Notes under the pieces: generated by a model
What the model saw: the letters and a program-made list of their open reading frames with translations, nothing else
What the model was told of the DNA's origin: nothing
Database searches by the model: none
Position numbers and translations under genes: made by a program
Origin: Cydia pomonella
Lineage: Eukaryota > Arthropoda > Insecta > Lepidoptera > Tortricidae
DNA length: 64,000 nucleotides
Reading direction: 5' to 3'
NCBI RefSeq assembly: GCF_033807575.1
Contig: NC_084707.1
Location: 22,159,888-22,223,887, forward strand
Part shown: piece by piece, positions 11,032 through 21,180 of the stretch
How the letters are laid out: each line of letters starts with the position of its first letter
How positions within the stretch are numbered: the stretch's first letter is position 1

Positions 11032-11263
11032 TTTTACAGTACATATGGGGCTACTTTATAGCACTAGTGCGAGAAGTAGCATATTATGTTACTGTGTCGA
11101 ACATTTAAAGGGCCATATGTACTGTAAAACGTTGTACGATACATGTGCGAATAGGTAATTCGCAACTCGTGTCGATTTAAAACACTCCCTTCGGTCGTGT
11201 TTTAATTTATCGCCACTCGTTTCGAATTTCCTATTTTTCGCACTTGTATCGTAATGTACTATT
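11032..11263 (+). mobile_element. Two-hairpin MITE (family A), copy 1
   Basis: It runs from TTTTACAGTACATATGGGG to GTAATGTACTATT. It has two inverted-repeat systems. ACAGTACATATG is matched by CATATGTACTGT at about 11114-11126. GTACGATACATGTGCGAATA is matched by the far end reading TTCGCACTTGTATCGTAATG. Nearly identical copies lie at 19656 (same strand) and 56033 (opposite strand). Confidence 0.75.
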
Positions 11264-11301
11264 ACACAACTTCTTCGCCGCATAAGAAAGTTTTCACATG
11301 G

Positions 11302-11474
11302 TCCGATCCGATATCGGATGTTGGATGATTTTTGGCGAAAATGCTGCTAGAAATGTCCTATGGCTTCACGTCCTTTTATTTTTGCATTTACGCTTTCTTT
11401 TGAGCAACTAAATGTACCTATAAAACAATATAAAAAAACGCTTTTTGCTTCTTCGTAGTAGTATCCGACATCGG
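11302..11474. mobile_element. Short TIR element with ATCCGATATCGGAT ends
   Basis: The left end has TCCGATCCGATATCGGATG. The right end ATCCGACATCGGA is its imperfect inverse. The same palindromic word occurs at about 51575-51640 near CTCCCGACATCCGATATCGG. A SINE begins immediately to the right. Confidence 0.4.
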
Positions 11475-11760
11475 AGCGCTGGTGGCCTAGCGGTAAGAGG
11501 TAAGAGCGTGCGACTTGCAATCCGGAGGTCGCGGGTTCAAATCCCGGCTCGTACCAATGAGTTTTCGGAGTACGAAATATCATTTGAAATTTAGCAGTCG
11601 CTTTTCGGTAAAGGAAAACCACACTAATCCCAATAAGGCCTAGTTTACCCTCTGGGTTGGAGGGTCAGATGGGAGTCGCTTTCGTAAAAAACTAGTGCCT
11701 ACGCCATTTCTTGGGATTAGTTGCCAAGCAGACCCCAGGCTTGGCAAAATGCAAAAAATA
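11475..11760 (+). mobile_element. tRNA-derived SINE, copy 1
   Basis: The head reads AGCGCTGGTGGCCTAGCGG (A box at about 11482-11492), with the arm CGACTTGCAATCCGG and B box GGTTCAAATCC (11534-11544). The body includes ACGAAATATCATTTGAAATT, AAACTAGTGCCTACGCC and TTGGGATTAGTTGCCAAG. The anticodon-arm shape suggests a tRNA-Ala-like ancestor. A duplicated GGTAAGA near the A box is specific to this copy. A second copy is at 18776. Confidence 0.75.
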
Positions 11761-13904
11761 GACATCCTAAAACGCTCTAATTCCCCCTCAAATCATCAAT
11801 GAAATCATGAAATCTGTCTCGTGTAGGGAAACGCAAACTAAACATACTTTATACTTTTGACAGCAAAAGCAAGCAAACACGCAATTTTTAACTGCGACAT
11901 GACAACATGCCGCGGAAACGTTTCTTCGGCACGTAATGAACATTTTTACTGTAGCAAAAGGAGAAAACAACAAATTCTAAACTGTCAAGAGAGGCGACGA
12001 GTCTTTTAATTTAATTATTTTAATTGAAAGGCGCTCAGTAAAATTACAATCGCTTACAAAGTGCGAACGGATCATACAGTTAGGAGAACCAGTTACGCAT
12101 ACTGATGGTTGTTAGCATCCACGAAGACACAAGTAACACTGGTGGGTTGTTTGTTCGACTCGACTACACGCGGTTTTGCCATGGCAACACACGGCCTGAA
12201 TACAGGACGACACGTCTTACGCCGTGCGCTATTTCTTCTATTTTAATAAGCCGGGACGAAAACCGCGCTACATGTGATGCGATTTTCTACATATGTAAAT
12301 ACAGAGCCGTTTATCTCTTAGCTTATCAAGCAGGGTCTCAGACTCAGACTAACCAGCGAAATGTGCTTCAAGATGCGTAACTAATTATGTGTAATCGTAG
12401 CTCAAGCTTAAATTGGCTAAGCTGCACTCCTTATGTGTTTTGGAATTAAAACCCAACTGAGATATGTCTATAACCCGGCTTGTGAGAGTTAGTAATGAAC
12501 TAAGACTCGCTACACGCTCTCAATCAACATATCTTTCGTGAAAAGAGAAATTTACACTCTTTCTATTAACGCAACATGTAAAACGCCAATCATACTGACG
12601 CGCACTTCAATGTTTACATTGCATCCATTGTCCCTAACCTTAACACTAATAGCTTAAGTGAAAATGACTAATCCGCGTTGATAGATGAGTTTTGGAAGTC
12701 TGTTTACGTTCTTGTACAGTTGTAGACAGAGACGACACGGCGTGCACAACGTGTGCAAAGAGTACGAGTGCAAATAGATGGTAATGCGCGAAACGTGTAC
12801 ATCGCGAAACCAGAAGATGCTGATAATTATGAAGAAGACCATTTTGAGAATTTAAAGCGTATGCATCGGTGAGAAGAGTTAAATTTCGTTGGGAATGTTG
12901 CGAGTGCATTGCAAATGATAAGTTGGCCGGTTTAAGCAGAAATGTTTATTCAAGAAGAGCAATGTCGCTTATTTATATGGATTAAGGAGAGCGTTAGATA
13001 GTCCTGGCTCGGGAGCACTCCATACAATGAAAGAAAGCTCAGATCGTAGAGAGCTCTTTGAACGAGTATCTTTTATATAAATGCTGGTCATAATCGTGGC
13101 ATGTGACATATGTGTAGTCATAAACGATGAACTGTTGCTTTTGACAAATGCCAAGTAATAATAAAACGTTCCGTATTGCATGCTCTTGTTACAACTTTAA
13201 CATTTCACTTTCGCTACCTAAATGCCGTTCGGGTTTTGCGAAGCTAAAAGCCGTGTACATCTGACCATAAAGGGGCAACAATAGGATATATAAATAATTC
13301 ATGGGATAAGCACAAAGGCACCTGCGCTGGCGCACATGGGAACGAGGGGCGTCACGGGTCGCCGGGACTCCCACAGGGCCCAGCGGCCGCATCGGAAGAG
13401 TGCAAGGCCGAGGGTCAAAAGAATAATTTACTCTTTCAAACAATTGACACGCTACTTAACGATGATGTTATCAGCTACTAATATGTGCACAATTCGAGAG
13501 TAATTATCAGAACTGGACCAGAGCATTCATATAAGCCGCTTTCTATAGATGGAAAAAGTTCGTTGTGAAAAATGATTTCTGTGTGGTCAAATTATTAACA
13601 AACCGGCGTTCCTTTATGCCAACATTGCCAACCGAACAGCCTCCAATTGAAAGTCTATTATCGTTAGAATTAGTACACGCAAACCGTAATTACTAACAAA
13701 AGTAAAATTTCGCCGCAATATATCAAAAGTTTCCATGTTTACTGGCCATTCCGGCTCACAGTCGATAAGCTAAGAGCCTGGTATTTGGAACATTGAAGCC
13801 AGCACGCGACAGCGTATGCAGTTATGACACTAGCCATTCAAAATATAGGTACGAGTATAGCAACGGATGGATGACGATTCGAATTCGGTCGACTAACATT
13901 CGAA
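11761..13904. other. No gene or repeat recognised
   Basis: Open frames here are short and lack conserved motifs or splice support. A GC-rich segment at 13320-13415 (CACGGGTCGCCGGGACTCCC region) stands out in composition but cannot be assigned. Confidence 0.35.
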
Positions 13905-13970
13905 ATGGCATTCCGCGGAACAGTGTCAAGTGCAATCGGAGAAGCGCGTGAGAGTGATACCACAATGTGG
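13905..13970 (+). CDS. Possible short first coding exon, product unknown
   Basis: An ATG in good context (CGAAATGG) opens a 22-codon frame, MAFRGTVSSAIGEARESDTT plus MW. It ends exactly at a strong donor, TGG|GTGAGTAC. If the donor is skipped the frame stops a few codons later. A first exon of this shape is common in insect genes. However, I recognise no protein, no downstream partner exon can be joined with confidence, and the ATG could equally lie in a 5'UTR exon. The flanks contain no recognised repeat. Treat as a candidate only. Confidence 0.2.
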
Positions 13971-14894
13971 GTGAGTACAAAAACATCGTAACTCATGCGT
14001 TGGTTATTTCACAAATTCAATTATTGTGTAGTGAGAACGCGAAGATTGAGTGTCTGGAAATGAAATTTGATGCGTCGATCTTAATGGGTCAAGCTATCAT
14101 GTGCCATTCGTTCTGAGATAGCAATACTTTCTCAAGTGTATATTTTTTATACTGATGCAGTGCTGATTTATTGCGGGCTTTCAAGCGATTCATAGTTTTT
14201 TGATTTTACTGTTTATTTCATTTACATGTGAGCTCTAGATAAGGCGCACGTTACAATCGATGGCCGGTCATTCATTATGTTCCAATTAACTTTTACTTTC
14301 TGCTTTCGAGGACGTTTGTAATTCATAAGGATGCCATTCGGTTTTACGAATTTAAATATTAAAAGTGTTTGTTTATTTGTTTAGCAAGACGTCAAGCGGA
14401 GAATAAAAGCAAGCCTTGGGGCGTAGCGGCACTTTGGCATTGGCAATGAAGTTACATCACGTAATTACGGGCCGTCGCGGCGATGACTGACCGTTTGACG
14501 GCTTCTTCGTTTTATTTTACTGTCAGATGTGTCTATTTGGTCTACTTACACAGGTTTTAGTATAGCTAGAATAATATCACGTCTCCAGCTTAGACAATTA
14601 CTAATAAAAACTTTTCTACAATACGATCTACATCCAAAAGTTTTATTATCGTGTTTATACACATTTGTCAACTGGTTTTAGGATTTTAAGCTTAAGTTAA
14701 TTTTGTTTTAAACTTTCTGACAATTGTATCTCACTATTTGAGATCTTGGCTAAACTTATTTTCGATCGGCTAAAAATGTCTGCCTTTTTTATGTATATTA
14801 TGCATTTATTATATTTGGTATTTTTATGCATTTATAAAACTTTATATTTGTATGCGTGATATGTGATACTGTTCATTAATTGTTGTAAGTTATT

Positions 14895-15017
14895 GTTTCC
14901 TGCTACCCAAAGGTTGTCTGGAAGAGATCGCTTTTTTACCTAATTGTAATTTGTGTTCTCTGTGTATTCTCCTTTTAAATATGTGGTGTAAAATAAAGAA
15001 TATTTATTATTATTATT
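14895..15017 (+). repeat. Non-LTR 3'-end repeat (CTACCCAAAGGTTGTCTGG family), copy 2
   Basis: Contains TGCTACCCAAAGGTTGTCTG and AGAGATCGCTTTTT, then AATAAAGAATATT and an (ATT)n tail ending at 15017. This forward copy shows the orientation of the family most clearly: polyadenylation-like signal, then a trinucleotide tail. Confidence 0.6.
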
Positions 15018-15503
15018 CATGTCTTTTGTCATTTTGTTAATCATGTCAAGCCTAATTAGGGAGACTACCTTTTAGCAGTTATTATCGCAGTATTGCATTT
15101 GAGTATTTCGTGAATTACAATTAGTACACTGTCATTTATTTATACGGTTGGATTTTCATGCATTTCACTCCACAAATCTCTTACTATAATTAATATTGTG
15201 GGTTGGACTTTAACACTTGTAGATACATTCTCAGTTCCACGTCATTCAACATTCTTCATCACGCTATCTCTAGCAAATAATTATTTCTAGTTCAGGCCTA
15301 TCAGAAAGGTCGCAAGCTATCGACTATTTATAGAATAAATTGATAACATCAATAACATCAATTATATTAACCGCTGCGAGTTATTTGTAGTCTTAGCTAT
15401 TCATGTTAATGCTAAGCAGTAATTGAAATATGTATGTCGTATATCTTTGCTGTGGGGTGCGACTTGAGAAATAAACAAATTAAGGTTCCTCCTCGCGTCG
15501 GTA

Positions 15504-15655
15504 TCTTCATTGCTGAGGGCCGTGAAGTCCCAGTGGAATCAACTTTCTTCTGACGCTATCCCGCCATCTGTTTCGGTTCTTGGCCTCGTGTAGTGCGACG
15601 AGCAGTTGGGTGTCTAGGGTGGAACGAATCTGATCTACCCAGCTTATTGGACAAA
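15504..15655 (-). pseudogene. LINE ORF2 C-terminal remnant
   Basis: The minus strand reads WVDQIRSTLDTQLLVALHEA then KNRNRWRDSVRRKL and GLHGPQQ stop. The RWxDxI...ALHEAxNRxRWRxxVR...DPQQ pattern is the conserved C-terminus of a lepidopteran LINE. The upstream part of the ORF is absent, so this is a 5'-truncated copy. Confidence 0.6.
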
Positions 15656-15757
15656 TTAAGGTTATAAAGTTATAATACACATATTTGGTACACATTTTCT
15701 GGATATACAATCACTACTCAATACAAGATATAACATGTCATTGTTTCGACCAATTTT

Positions 15758-15940
15758 CCAAAACATTTTCATCACCATCATCATCATAAATAATGGCAGC
15801 ATCATCTCAGTATCACATGTTTCATCAGAATTCTCTCTTTAAAGAAAGAGTGAATAGGCTACTACTGAACCGGTGAGCTCCACCTTAGGCCCTGTGTTCA
15901 CTTTCCATCAGGTGTGACTAGAGCCAATCGCCGATCAGTT
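15758..15940 (+). repeat. Probable retroposon fragment with ATC-rich start
   Basis: A short (ATC)n block is followed by TGAACCGGTGAGCTCCACCT and CACTTTCCATCAGGTGTGAC. The phrase 'cactt-ccatcaggtg' is one I associate with lepidopteran LINE/SINE 3' regions (a similar TCAGGTGAGATTGTGGTCAA lies at about 22854). Weak evidence. Confidence 0.3.
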
Positions 15941-16001
15941 TTTAATAAATAAAAATAGAAAATTACATAGATGTGATGTGCGCTCGTAAACTTCGCGGCG
16001 A

Positions 16002-16268
16002 GTGGACCAGAATTTAAATAAAGTATTAAAAAAAAAAAACAATATTCTACAGGCACTTCCAAAGCCTTCACACAAATGTCCCGATTTGCCTATTCTCGTA
16101 AATTACACTAAAGAGTTAATTAGTAAAAAAGTATTTTATCCAGCTACCTTACCCACGCCAAATCTAACACAAGCAACACCTCGAGAGCCAGTCTCTCAAA
16201 GGGCCATCTCTAGACAACGGGAGACCGTTACGCGGCCGACGAAAGTAACACAAGACCAAGTTAATTGA
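16002..16268 (+). CDS. 88-codon open frame, unrecognised
   Basis: The frame is rich in Lys, Pro, Thr and Gln and reads, for example, ALPKPSHKCPDLPILVNY and TPREPVSQRAISRQRETV before a stop. A TTCTACAG acceptor-like site precedes GCACTTCC at about 16050, so the second part could be a terminal exon. There is no domain, signal peptide or membrane segment, and no known family comes to mind. It may be a fragment of a mobile-element polyprotein or a chance frame. Confidence 0.2.
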   Translation: MDQNLNKVLKKKNNILQALPKPSHKCPDLPILVNYTKELISKKVFYPATLPTPNLTQATPREPVSQRAISRQRETVTRPTKVTQDQVN

Positions 16269-18030
16269 GGTCCGCTGTATCGAGAGATAATCACGCTGAA
16301 TTAAAACGAAATTCGACAATATAGGCAGTTAACGCATGCAATTTTAACGAAGCTTGCGACACTTGTTGAAACTAGGGCGATTTTCCATTTTAGTAGCATA
16401 TGTGAAGCGTGTGTAGAGATTTATAAAAAAATTGTGAATGTACTATTTTACTTGTGTAATTATAGAGTATGTAAGGCTTAAAGTTCTTTAGTGTATGATA
16501 TCTAAAATTTCAGTTTGTGAACTAATTAATTATAAACAAAATGTACGCTTATCGTCAATACGTATTACACTACACCTGCGTACATCCGTATAGTTACGGT
16601 TTAAATGCAAAAATGCATTTGTATTCCAAAGAATAGGCCAGTATTAGGTTATTTAGTAAAGTGCCGTTGGGAAAGCACGACAGCTTACGTATTAAGGACT
16701 GCGATTAAGAAAAAACAGTCGGTTTGGTTGTTATCAAAGCAGAGGTCGTTAACCTGCCCTTGATACTATTTTGTGTACTTAGGTTGTGTTTACGGACAAT
16801 GCTACGAAGGTTGTACTCTGCTGAGCATGGCACGGACTTGTAGCTGTCATTCCAATTCAACCAAGATGCTGAGATCCAGTATAAGTCTGGCCTCAATATA
16901 GTACCAATTATTAGTGGTCGAAGATCTCACTGATAATGGTTTCCTGAGACAAGAGCTCGGTCGGTCGGTGGGTGATAAGTGACTTAAGATGTCACGGGCG
17001 ATTGGAGACGCGACAAAAAGGCGGCAGCGATTGATGTGGGTGCAACTAGAGATTCTCGAACCGATATCGGACTGCTGGCTGCATCTTATGGTTATAAATT
17101 ACAGTTTCTCGGGATAATCATTATTTAGAGCACGTCTGTTGCTTCCGCTAGGGGTGTTATTTTTTCAGTGATCACTTCAATAGTCGAAAAAGTTATTTTA
17201 GTAATAGTCAATGTAGCTAAATTGATATCAGTTCATAGTGTTGATCCTGACCTCAAAATAGGCTTAAGTGTTCCAACTCTACGGTAGAGGTAGAGGGCAA
17301 ATACGAAACAATTCAGAGTCGGGTTATGGTTTTTACTTCTTGCCGGTCTCTAACCAATTCTAGCTAAATGTAGTGCGATTTGTCACCTGGTCAGACCAAA
17401 CGCGAAAAATAAAAGACAACTTACCTATCCAAATACATACTTTCCACGGAAACATCTGAAACATCGTGTCGTCTACGATTCAGTTCGTTGGACCGCGAAA
17501 AATATGACTAGGATTTTACGAGCATCGTGTTTGCTGTACTAATTTTCTTACATTTCTCTATTTTAGTATTTTCTCGAAATTGGGTTCTCGAAACATAAAA
17601 AACTTGACTATTTAGAGTTTTTTTTAAATTGTTAATCAACTTTTTGTAGTAGTTTGCCTTTAATACTAAAAATTTTAATTATAGATATCTGCTCAAACTG
17701 TGAGTGTGATATTATACGAACTACTTACGATAGGGAAGGTTATACGAACTTAATCGTTTAAGGCCCATCTCGTTAGCATAAAAGGAGTATGATATTTTAT
17801 ACCATTTTAGAGACAATGACCCAACTATTTTTTAGACAATGGACCAGAATAAGAACAAGAAATAGTTGATAGACCCTTGTGCGATCGTAATCCTTATGTC
17901 ACACTATCAATTGTTTGCAAATAACCATGACCTTCAGGCTTCGATGACCGTTGTAGGGGAGCTAAGTAAACGTCACGCTACGTCGGCCATTACCCGGCTT
18001 CAGTGATGTAACGGTCACCGAAAAACGAAA
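16269..18030. other. No gene or repeat recognised
   Basis: AT-rich DNA with short, motif-free frames; nothing supported on either strand. Confidence 0.35.
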
Positions 18031-18172
18031 CGACATTGATTTTGAATTTCGAACTCGAACGGTTCGGTGGAATCGTTATGAAAACGGAAGATCGGGGAGA
18101 AAAAAGTAACAACCGGTGACATTGATTTTGATCTCGAACGGTTGAATGGAGTTGTTATGAATCGGAATAATC
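18031..18172 (+). repeat. Imperfect tandem duplication, about 87-bp period
   Basis: GACATTGATTTTGAATTTCG with CTCGAACGGTTCGGTGGA is followed by GACATTGATTTTGATCTCGA with ACGGTTGAATGGAGTTG. Both copies continue into GTTATGAA. Two diverged copies, non-coding. Confidence 0.5.
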
Positions 18173-18775
18173 GTACTGAGGAGAAATCTTGAAATCTCAA
18201 GGGAAAGGAAGTATAAAAGCGAGACACTTAATTCGAATTAGAGCCGAGCCTTTAAGCAGCCGAAACTCATGAGAATATTTATTGAATAATCTGATTTAGT
18301 GCGCTAGATTTTAAAGCCTTAGATACGCAGTATCTTAGTACGAAAACATTTATATCGAGCTGTGCAAATATTGCCAAGGATATTTTGAAATGCTTTGTCA
18401 TTAGATGTGTATTATTACTTCACATTAGATCCAAACTTAGAGCTGTGCAAAATACAGTCAAGAGCAATAAAAAGAAACTCACTTTTAAAGTTATTCTTAC
18501 TAATTATTTTTCACCACATGCCAAGCATAAGGACTTAAATTACAAGAAAAACCAAAACGAACCATGAAATGACATCCAGTGGAATTCTTAACTCCTTAAG
18601 CGTTATAATACTCCCTAAGCGTTGAAACCATCAAGGGGCAAGTGGCGAGACCAATCGGATTACAGTCCGATACACGAGGTTAATGGGACCTTCTATAATC
18701 ACCGCATTACGGTTATTAGATAAGTCGCTTAAACTTAATAAAACATGTTTTTTTTATTATCCATATATGAGGCGT

Positions 18776-19083
18776 AAGCGCTGGTGGCCTAGAGGTGAGA
18801 ACGAGCGATTTGCAATCCGGGGGTCGCGGGATAACCCCGGCTCGTACCAATGAGTTTTTCGGAACTTATGTACGAAATATCATTTGATATTTACAGTCTC
18901 TTTTCGGTGAAGTAAAACGTGAAGAAACTGAACTAATCCCAATATTGCCTAGTTTGGAAGGTCAGATGGCAGTGGCTTTCGTAAAAACTAGTGCCTTCGC
19001 TAATTCTTGGGATTAGTTGCCAAGCGAACCCCAGGCTCCCGTGAGCCGTGACAAAAATTCCGGGACAACGCGAGGAGGATGAT
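18776..19083 (+). mobile_element. tRNA-derived SINE, copy 2
   Basis: Same family as 11475: AAGCGCTGGTGGCCTAGAGG, GATTTGCAATCCGG, CTCGTACCAATGAGTTTTTC, TGGGATTAGTTGCCAAGCG, ending ACAACGCGAGGAGG with a GAT-rich tail. The B box is damaged (GGGATAACCCC in place of GGTTCAAACCC), so it is unlikely to be transcribed by pol III. The Tc1-type element starts within or right after its tail. Confidence 0.7.
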
Positions 19084-19141
19084 GATACATACACTACCGT
19101 CAAAAAGTTTAAGACCAAACACAATTTTTTGTTTAATTTGA

Positions 19142-19250
19142 GATGCCAAAAACGAGATGGCGAGATGACCTGGACTCATTTTGTGGCGACTGGCGGGAGG
19201 CACTTTGCCCAGCAGTGGGACACAATGTAGGCTAATTAAAATAAAAATAA
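19142..19250 (+). pseudogene. LINE 3' end nested in the Tc1-type element
   Basis: In one frame it reads MPKTRWRDDLDSFCGDWREA then LCPAVGHNVG. The following TTTGCCCAGCAGTGGGACAC and an A-rich tail (AAAATAAAAATAAAAA) are typical of the 3' end of lepidopteran LINEs. A 118-aa open frame starting at 19181 runs from this fragment into the transposase remnant and is an artefact of the insertion. Confidence 0.65.
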
Positions 19251-19655
19251 AAATTTCAAGAACACGTTTGATCGGTAACCCATTTGTTATGAAGAAGACG
19301 ACGAAGATCTATGGAGGCTACATATCAGCTAATAAAGAACAGCAAGGTATGTTAAAGCACATGATTTGGCCACCGCAATCACCAGACCTTAACCCATCCG
19401 AACTTTCATGGGATGAACTCGACCGTAGCGGTCCGAAAACAATGTCCGACATCAGCAACAACTCTATGGGAGATACTGCAATAATCAATATGAGTGGAAA
19501 TCCATTAACCAAGAAACGCTACTACACAAACTTGTAGAAAGAATGTCAAGACTGTTCTGAAGTGGAAAAGCGTCGAGGATATTTCGATGAGAGAAACGTT
19601 TGTTTAACTTTTTATTATAATACGCCGTTTTAAATAAATTCCGATTAATAAATTG

Positions 19656-19886
19656 TTTACAGTACATATGGTGCTACTTTACCGCACTAGTGCGCAAATT
19701 AGCATATTACGTTACTGTGTCAAACATTTAAAGGGCCATATGTACTGTAAAACGTTGTACGATACATGTGCGAATAGGTAATTCGCAACTCGTGTCGATT
19801 TAAAACACTCCCTTCGGTCGTGTTTTAATTTATCGCCACTCGTTTCGAATTTCCTATTTTTCGCACTTGTATCGTAATGTACTATT
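19656..19886 (+). mobile_element. Two-hairpin MITE (family A), copy 2
   Basis: Nearly identical to 11032-11263 in sequence and orientation, from TTACAGTACATATGGTGC to GTAATGTACTATTA. Small differences occur only in the first hairpin. It lies between the transposase remnant and the right TIR of the Tc1-type element. Confidence 0.75.
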
Positions 19887-20077
19887 AAAGCTTTATTTTT
19901 TCGATTGTACTTTATTGTAGGTACCTACTGCAGAGTAGTATTTTCATTTAAAAATCATAAAAATGTTGATTATTTGCATATTTTGGGTTTGGTCTTAAAC
20001 TTTTTGATGGCCAACAATAACCGTCGCAATGATAGTTAAGCAATTACCACCGCCCATTGACACCTGCAACACCAGAG

Positions 20078-20232
20078 GGGTTCAATACAATACAAATACT
20101 CTGTATTGTACACCTCAATAAAAAAAAACAATACAAAGAGAAAACAGCATCAGAAGTAGAGGTAAACAACATGCGGTCTTATCGCTAAAAAGTGATCTCT
20201 TCCAGACAACCTTTAGGTAGCGGAAATCGATA
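20078..20232 (-). repeat. Non-LTR 3'-end repeat, copy 3
   Basis: Contains GATCTCTTCCAGACAACCTT and TAGGTAGCGG in the same relative order as 8991 and 39418. The AT-rich tail side (AATACAATACAAATACT) is at the low-coordinate end. Confidence 0.55.
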
Positions 20233-20689
20233 AATTTACACAATGTTAGTTGGTGTTGCAAATCCAATGAGAGAAATCTATCACTAAATACACACAAAAT
20301 AAACAATCATCATGCAAATTATACATTTATATAACAGTTTTAAGTTCTTTGCCTGCCTTGAAGGTGGGTGTACGGTATTTTGTCTAAGGTTTTCAGGAAA
20401 GTCATACTCAGTATGAACGTATTCCACGATTGATGCTGTTAGTACCTATATATAACGTGAAGTTATAGCAATCCTCACTTACTGAATATAATTTATAGTG
20501 TGTTAATGTAGTTAGAATAATACCATAATTTCCAAGTGCAAAAACGCAGTCGTTCAGCATATTTTACCTGAAAAGAATGCAAAATCAGCATTAGAAAAGT
20601 AAATTCATGTTTTATTAATAAAGTATCTAATTTATAGCAAATTTAAGATCGATGATTACGGGTAGAACCGGTCGAAGTCTCGTAATCAG

Positions 20690-21180
20690 CGCCGACTGAT
20701 GAAGCTAATGCTGGAATTTGAGGCCCCTGTGGCCACCATAGCGAGCGGTGCGAGCCACTACATTAAAAAGGCAGTCCCTTAAAGTCCCTTTCCGCCCTTT
20801 TCCTGAAGGTTTGAGGTCGTATCGGTGCGGAAATACCGCGAGCGACAGTTTAACCTACAGGTTAGCTGTGCGAGGCAGAAAGTTTTTGGAGAAACGCACA
20901 GTTGAGTCGAGAACTGCCAACCATCTAAGTGGTGAAGATGGAAATTTTATCGCGTAGAGTAATGGCGGATAGAAGCGGCAGAGATTAATCCGAATAATTT
21001 CTCGGAGAACTCCCCGTATATACACATGTCACAGACGTCACAGTTGATGTGCTTTTGTTGCCGTTCACCGTTGTTGGAGGTGGGGATAAATGTGGAGGGT
21101 TGCAATCTGTATAATCCTAGGAATATAACTTCCGCAAAGGTTCGGTGTTAACGGCAGGAGTGAATATTATAATCATGTAT
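20690..21180 (+). repeat. Probable dispersed repeat (moderately GC-rich)
   Basis: Phrases such as GCGAGCCACTACATTAAAAA, GGTCGTATCGGTGCGGAAAT and AGAACTGCCAACCATCTAAG match, from memory, a repeat seen in several lepidopteran genomes. The 69-aa frame at 20748 has no protein-like conservation. Class unknown. Confidence 0.3.

Larger units (their letters stand above)
19088..20013 (+). mobile_element. Tc1/mariner-type element, degenerate, with two nested insertions
   Basis: The ends are inverted: CCGTCAAAAAGTTTAAGACC on the left, and on the right GGTCTTAAACTTTTTGATGG, with TA nearby on both sides. Between them the forward strand encodes the transposase C-terminal signature MIWPPQSPDLNPSELSWDEL, the region with the last catalytic acidic residue of the DDE/D domain. 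The rest of the transposase is missing or shifted. A LINE 3' end (19142-19250) and a family A MITE (19656-19886) sit inside it. Confidence 0.75.

Noticed and set aside
11475..11560. tRNA-Ala gene
   Set aside because: This is the head of a SINE with a typical SINE body and a second copy at 18776.
19181..19537. 118-aa open frame
   Set aside because: A fusion of a LINE 3' end with a transposase remnant created by insertion, not a gene.
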